Shown here one piece after another: positions 25,547 to 27,778 of a stretch of 27,778 nucleotides of DNA (position 1 is its first letter; every line of letters starts with the position of its first letter). Under the pieces are notes generated by a model. The model searched no databases, had not been told where the DNA came from, and saw only the letters and a list, made by a program, of their open reading frames with translations. The position numbers and the translations under genes are program-made. The DNA is from JAZDJJ01 sp043804035 (GTDB lineage Bacteria; Bacteroidota; Bacteroidia; Palsa-948): positions 1-27,778 of the forward strand of contig JAZDJJ010000079.1 of assembly GCA_043804035.1 (NCBI GenBank), given 5' to 3'.

Positions 25547-25760
25547 ATAAGGGAACCTCTAAAAAACCATATTTTTTTCTTCCAACCTTAATAGAAAATT
25601 TGTACATAATTATCAGCTTTATCACCTTATTTTTCATACTTTCAATGTCTTGTGATAAGGTAATAAGGTTGCTGTAAGGGGATTGTTATTTTTCTATTAA
25701 GGTAATAAGGTTCCCTTATAACAAAAAAATGTCAGATGAGGTTTTTAGAAGTCCCCATAA
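25547..25760. mobile_element. MITE-like element with inverted ends and ATAA target duplication
   Basis: The left end GGGAACCTCTAAAAAACC (25551-25568) pairs with the right end GGTTTTTAGAAGTCCCC (25740-25756) at 15 of 17 positions with one gap. ATAA directly flanks both ends (25547-25550 and 25757-25760). Nested inside are CCTTAATAGAAAA (25586-25598) against 25690-25702, perfect over 13 bp, and a further 12-bp pair 25547-25558 against 25708-25719. There is no ORF. With the 21-bp array it accounts for most of the gene-free stretch 25255-25857. Confidence 0.75.
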
Positions 25761-25857
25761 GTAAACTTTGTGTTAAACAAAAGAATTTTAGTAGTTAAGA
25801 AATGCTGAGCAGTTACAAAAAATATAATTCAATCATTGCCTTGATTATTTTCTTCCT

Positions 25858-27297
25858 GTGCAATTAAAACAAGAACATTTTCCGATTTTATCTCTCTACA
25901 TTACTTTTCTTTTCTTTATCCTGCTTAGTATTTTCAGTTCTGATATTCCTTTCTTTTGGGATGGTATTACTTTTTCTAATGTTACTGACTTCTACTTCAA
26001 AACAAATTTCTCTTCTTTCATTCTTCCGACTGACCTTGATACAACAGGCAGCCCTCTTTTGCATTGGATGTATGTAGCACTAATGTGGAAACTATTTGGA
26101 AAAACTTTAATCGTAAGTCATCTTGCCCTATTGCCATTTCTGCTCGGCATTGCATGGGAATATTACAAGCTGGCGAAAAGATTTCTTCCTCCCAACATTA
26201 TTCCATATACCATGTTATTGCTGCTGATGGAACCCACATTCATTACTCAATGTGTTTTGATGGGTTATGATGTGCCTATGCTTTATTTTTTTCTGCTTGC
26301 ATTAAATAGTTTGCTATCCGGAAACGGATTAACTTATATTATTGCTATATTATTGCTTGGATTATCCAACGCAAGGGGAATACTAATGGATTTTTCTTTA
26401 TTACTATTTCATTTATTATTATTTGCCAACTCTCTTAAAGGTTCTTTTCTGAAACAAATCAAATTGTATATTCCCGCAGTGATTATTATCGGAGGATGGA
26501 CATTCTATCATTATTATCAAACGGGATGGTTCTTTATTAACTCGGCATCAAGTACAATATCCGACAGAGAAATTGTGCCTGTATCAATGATGATTCGTCA
26601 ATGTGTTTATCTTTTTTGGTATCTCTTTGATTTCGGCAGAGTGTTTATTTGGTTATTTATTTTCGTTGGACTTTATTTCTTGAGATACAAGCCACTTATC
26701 AAATCTGAAATACTTAATCTTGTTGCGATTGTTATTTGTACGCTGTTAGTATGTATTATATTTTTCAGTCCTTTATCAAATCCTATCAGTCATCGTTATC
26801 TATTGATGGTGTTTCTTCCTTCGCAAATCCTATTCTGTTTCATAATACATAATCTTCATCTGAAGAAATCAGTTTTTATTGTTGTTGGTCTAATGATTCC
26901 TATTATGCTCCTTACAGGAAACTTTTGGCTCTACGGAGGCGGATTTAGTAATGGGTGGGACACTTCGCTGAAAGGATTATTTTACTTCAAGCCACGTAAT
27001 CAAATGATTGAATATGTAAAACATGAAAAGATAAATCCTCATGAAATCGGGGCAAAATTTCCTTTATATCATGATTTAAGGTATTCCGATTTAGTGAAAG
27101 AAAGTTTTTGTTTTACGAATATGGAAGAATTGCCGATAGAGGAGTTCAGATTCGTTTTACTATCAAATGTCAGCAATCTATTTACCGTGCGAGAAAAAGA
27201 GAAATTAAAAAAGGACTGGATATTATTATCAGAATATCGCAACGGAGAGATTTTTATTCAGTTATTCAAAAATCCTGTGGAATTGAGAATTGATTAA
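25858..27297 (+). CDS. GT-C membrane glycosyltransferase (GT39-like)
   Basis: 479 aa with about 10-11 membrane segments and a short soluble C-terminal tail. The N-terminal layout is that of GT-C enzymes: a segment (9-28), an acidic loop residue (FFWDG, Asp35), a second loop DLDTTGSPLLHW (59-70) where ArnT/PMT proteins have a proline pair, then WKLFGKTLIVSHL. It probably uses a polyprenyl-phosphate sugar donor; the acceptor is unknown. The frame has no ATG before residue 71, which is too late because it would drop segment 1 and the acidic loop. GTG at 25858 is therefore chosen; a stop at 25825-25827 closes the frame upstream. The stop codon forms part of the TTAATNG array. Confidence 0.8.
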   Translation: MQLKQEHFPILSLYITFLFFILLSIFSSDIPFFWDGITFSNVTDFYFKTNFSSFILPTDLDTTGSPLLHWMYVALMWKLFGKTLIVSHLALLPFLLGIAWEYYKLAKRFLPPNIIPYTMLLLLMEPTFITQCVLMGYDVPMLYFFLLALNSLLSGNGLTYIIAILLLGLSNARGILMDFSLLLFHLLLFANSLKGSFLKQIKLYIPAVIIIGGWTFYHYYQTGWFFINSASSTISDREIVPVSMMIRQCVYLFWYLFDFGRVFIWLFIFVGLYFLRYKPLIKSEILNLVAIVICTLLVCIIFFSPLSNPISHRYLLMVFLPSQILFCFIIHNLHLKKSVFIVVGLMIPIMLLTGNFWLYGGGFSNGWDTSLKGLFYFKPRNQMIEYVKHEKINPHEIGAKFPLYHDLRYSDLVKESFCFTNMEELPIEEFRFVLLSNVSNLFTVREKEKLKKDWILLSEYRNGEIFIQLFKNPVELRID

Positions 27298-27454
27298 TCG
27301 TTAATCGTTAATTGTTAATCGTTAATTGTTAATTGTTAATTGTTAATGGTTAATTGTTAATGGTTAATCGTTAATTGTTAATTGTTAATTGTTAATGGTT
27401 AATTGTTAATGGTTAATTGTTAATTGTTAATTGTTAATGGTTAATTGTTAATCG
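27294..27454. repeat. TTAATNG heptanucleotide array, 23 units
   Basis: Twenty-three contiguous 7-bp units, TTAATCG, TTAATTG or TTAATGG, beginning at the stop codon of the glycosyltransferase gene. The sixth base is the only variable one. It ends at TTGTTGAGAATTGGG. Confidence 0.95.
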
Positions 27455-27471
27455 TTGTTGAGAATTGGGAA

Positions 27472-27702
27472 TTGGGGAGTGAGAGAACGCATCTTGGGAG
27501 TGAGAACACGCATCTGGCGAACGAGAAATCGGATCTTGCAGGCGAGAAGTTGGGTCTTGCAAGTGAGAAATTAGATCTTGCAGGCGAGAAATCGGATCTT
27601 GCAAGTGAGAAATTAGATCTTGCAGGCGAGAAATCGGATCTTGCAGGCGAGAAATCGGATCTTGCAGGCGAGAAGTTGGGTCTTGCAAGTGGGAAGACGC
27701 GT
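27472..27702. repeat. 21-bp tandem array, 11 units
   Basis: Eleven contiguous 21-bp units of the type CTTGCAGGCGAGAAATCGGA plus T, with variants CTTGCAAGTGAGAAATTAGA and more diverged copies at both ends. One plus-strand frame is open throughout and would encode heptads such as LAGEKSD, but it has no ATG (it opens at TTG 27445). A minus-strand frame is open too (SHLQDPI heptads). I treat it as a repeat, not a gene. Confidence 0.85.
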
Positions 27703-27711
27703 CTGGCGGAA

Positions 27712-27778
27712 GATGGCGGGTCAAGCCCGCCATGACGTGTGCCCGAACAGTTATCTTTTAGTTCGTCATGGCGGGCTT
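27712..27778. repeat. Alternative hairpins of the ATGGCGGG/CCCGCCAT family at the window edge
   Basis: ATGGCGGG (27713-27720) can pair with CCCGCCAT (27726-27733). The overlapping AAGCCCGCCATGACG (27723-27737) can instead pair perfectly over 15 bp with 27764-27778. The two stems exclude each other. The first half matches a unit of the 34-bp array at 18886. The element continues beyond the window. Confidence 0.8.

Noticed and set aside
25305..25637. 110-aa minus-strand ORF with FFPFFYS repeats
   Set aside because: Most of it is the antisense reading of the 21-bp array, and its start lies inside the MITE-like element.
27434..27735. Protein genes on both strands of the 21-bp array (LAGEKSD or SHLQDPI heptads)
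   Set aside because: Openness follows from the 21-bp period. The plus frame lacks an ATG and the minus frame starts within a palindromic repeat.

Overview
The window is AT-rich chromosomal DNA of a member of the Bacteroidota. The evidence is a type IX secretion (T9SS) cargo protein with a C-terminal sorting domain, a PorU2-type T9SS sortase, several promoters with the Bacteroidota -7 box TAnnTTTG, and the near absence of Shine-Dalgarno sequences. It looks like ordinary housekeeping and envelope DNA whose intergenic spaces hold many repeats. There is no rRNA, phage, integrase or CRISPR array. The genus cannot be named from what is visible.

Left part (1-7354): a minus-strand gene cut by the window edge (unknown N-terminal region followed by the start of a carboxypeptidase-regulatory-like domain); a 42-bp tandem array; a minus-strand 937-aa SBBP-repeat T9SS cargo protein; then on the plus strand a CPBP/CAAX-type membrane protease and guaA (GMP synthase). 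Middle-left (7355-11543): a minus-strand NhaD-like antiporter divergent from a plus-strand LysE exporter and an MFS transporter, followed by convergent plsY (phospholipid synthesis).

Middle-right (11889-18841, all minus strand): a likely transcription unit that begins with tRNA-Met(CAU) and continues with a PAP2 phosphatase whose ATG lies only 5 nt beyond the tRNA, then an ArnT/PMT-like GT39 glycosyltransferase. A 1488-aa secreted protein of unknown function follows, with its own promoter-like sequence. Right part (19336-27778, plus strand): a START-like (AHSA1-type) protein with a lysine-rich tail, the 1718-aa PorU2-like sortase and a second GT-C membrane glycosyltransferase, ending in short tandem arrays.

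Functionally, PorU2 and the SBBP protein belong to T9SS export. The two GT-C enzymes, the PAP2 phosphatase, PlsY and perhaps the 1488-aa protein point to lipid-linked sugar and envelope metabolism. The most noteworthy signals are non-coding or cross-cutting: a 16-nt motif (ATTTTATGTANGTTTG) six times upstream of genes; the tRNA-PAP2 junction; at least three MITE-like inverted-repeat elements; tandem arrays with periods of 7, 21, 42 and 34 bp; and two cases where repeat DNA is read in frame inside real genes (the SBBP protein and GuaA).
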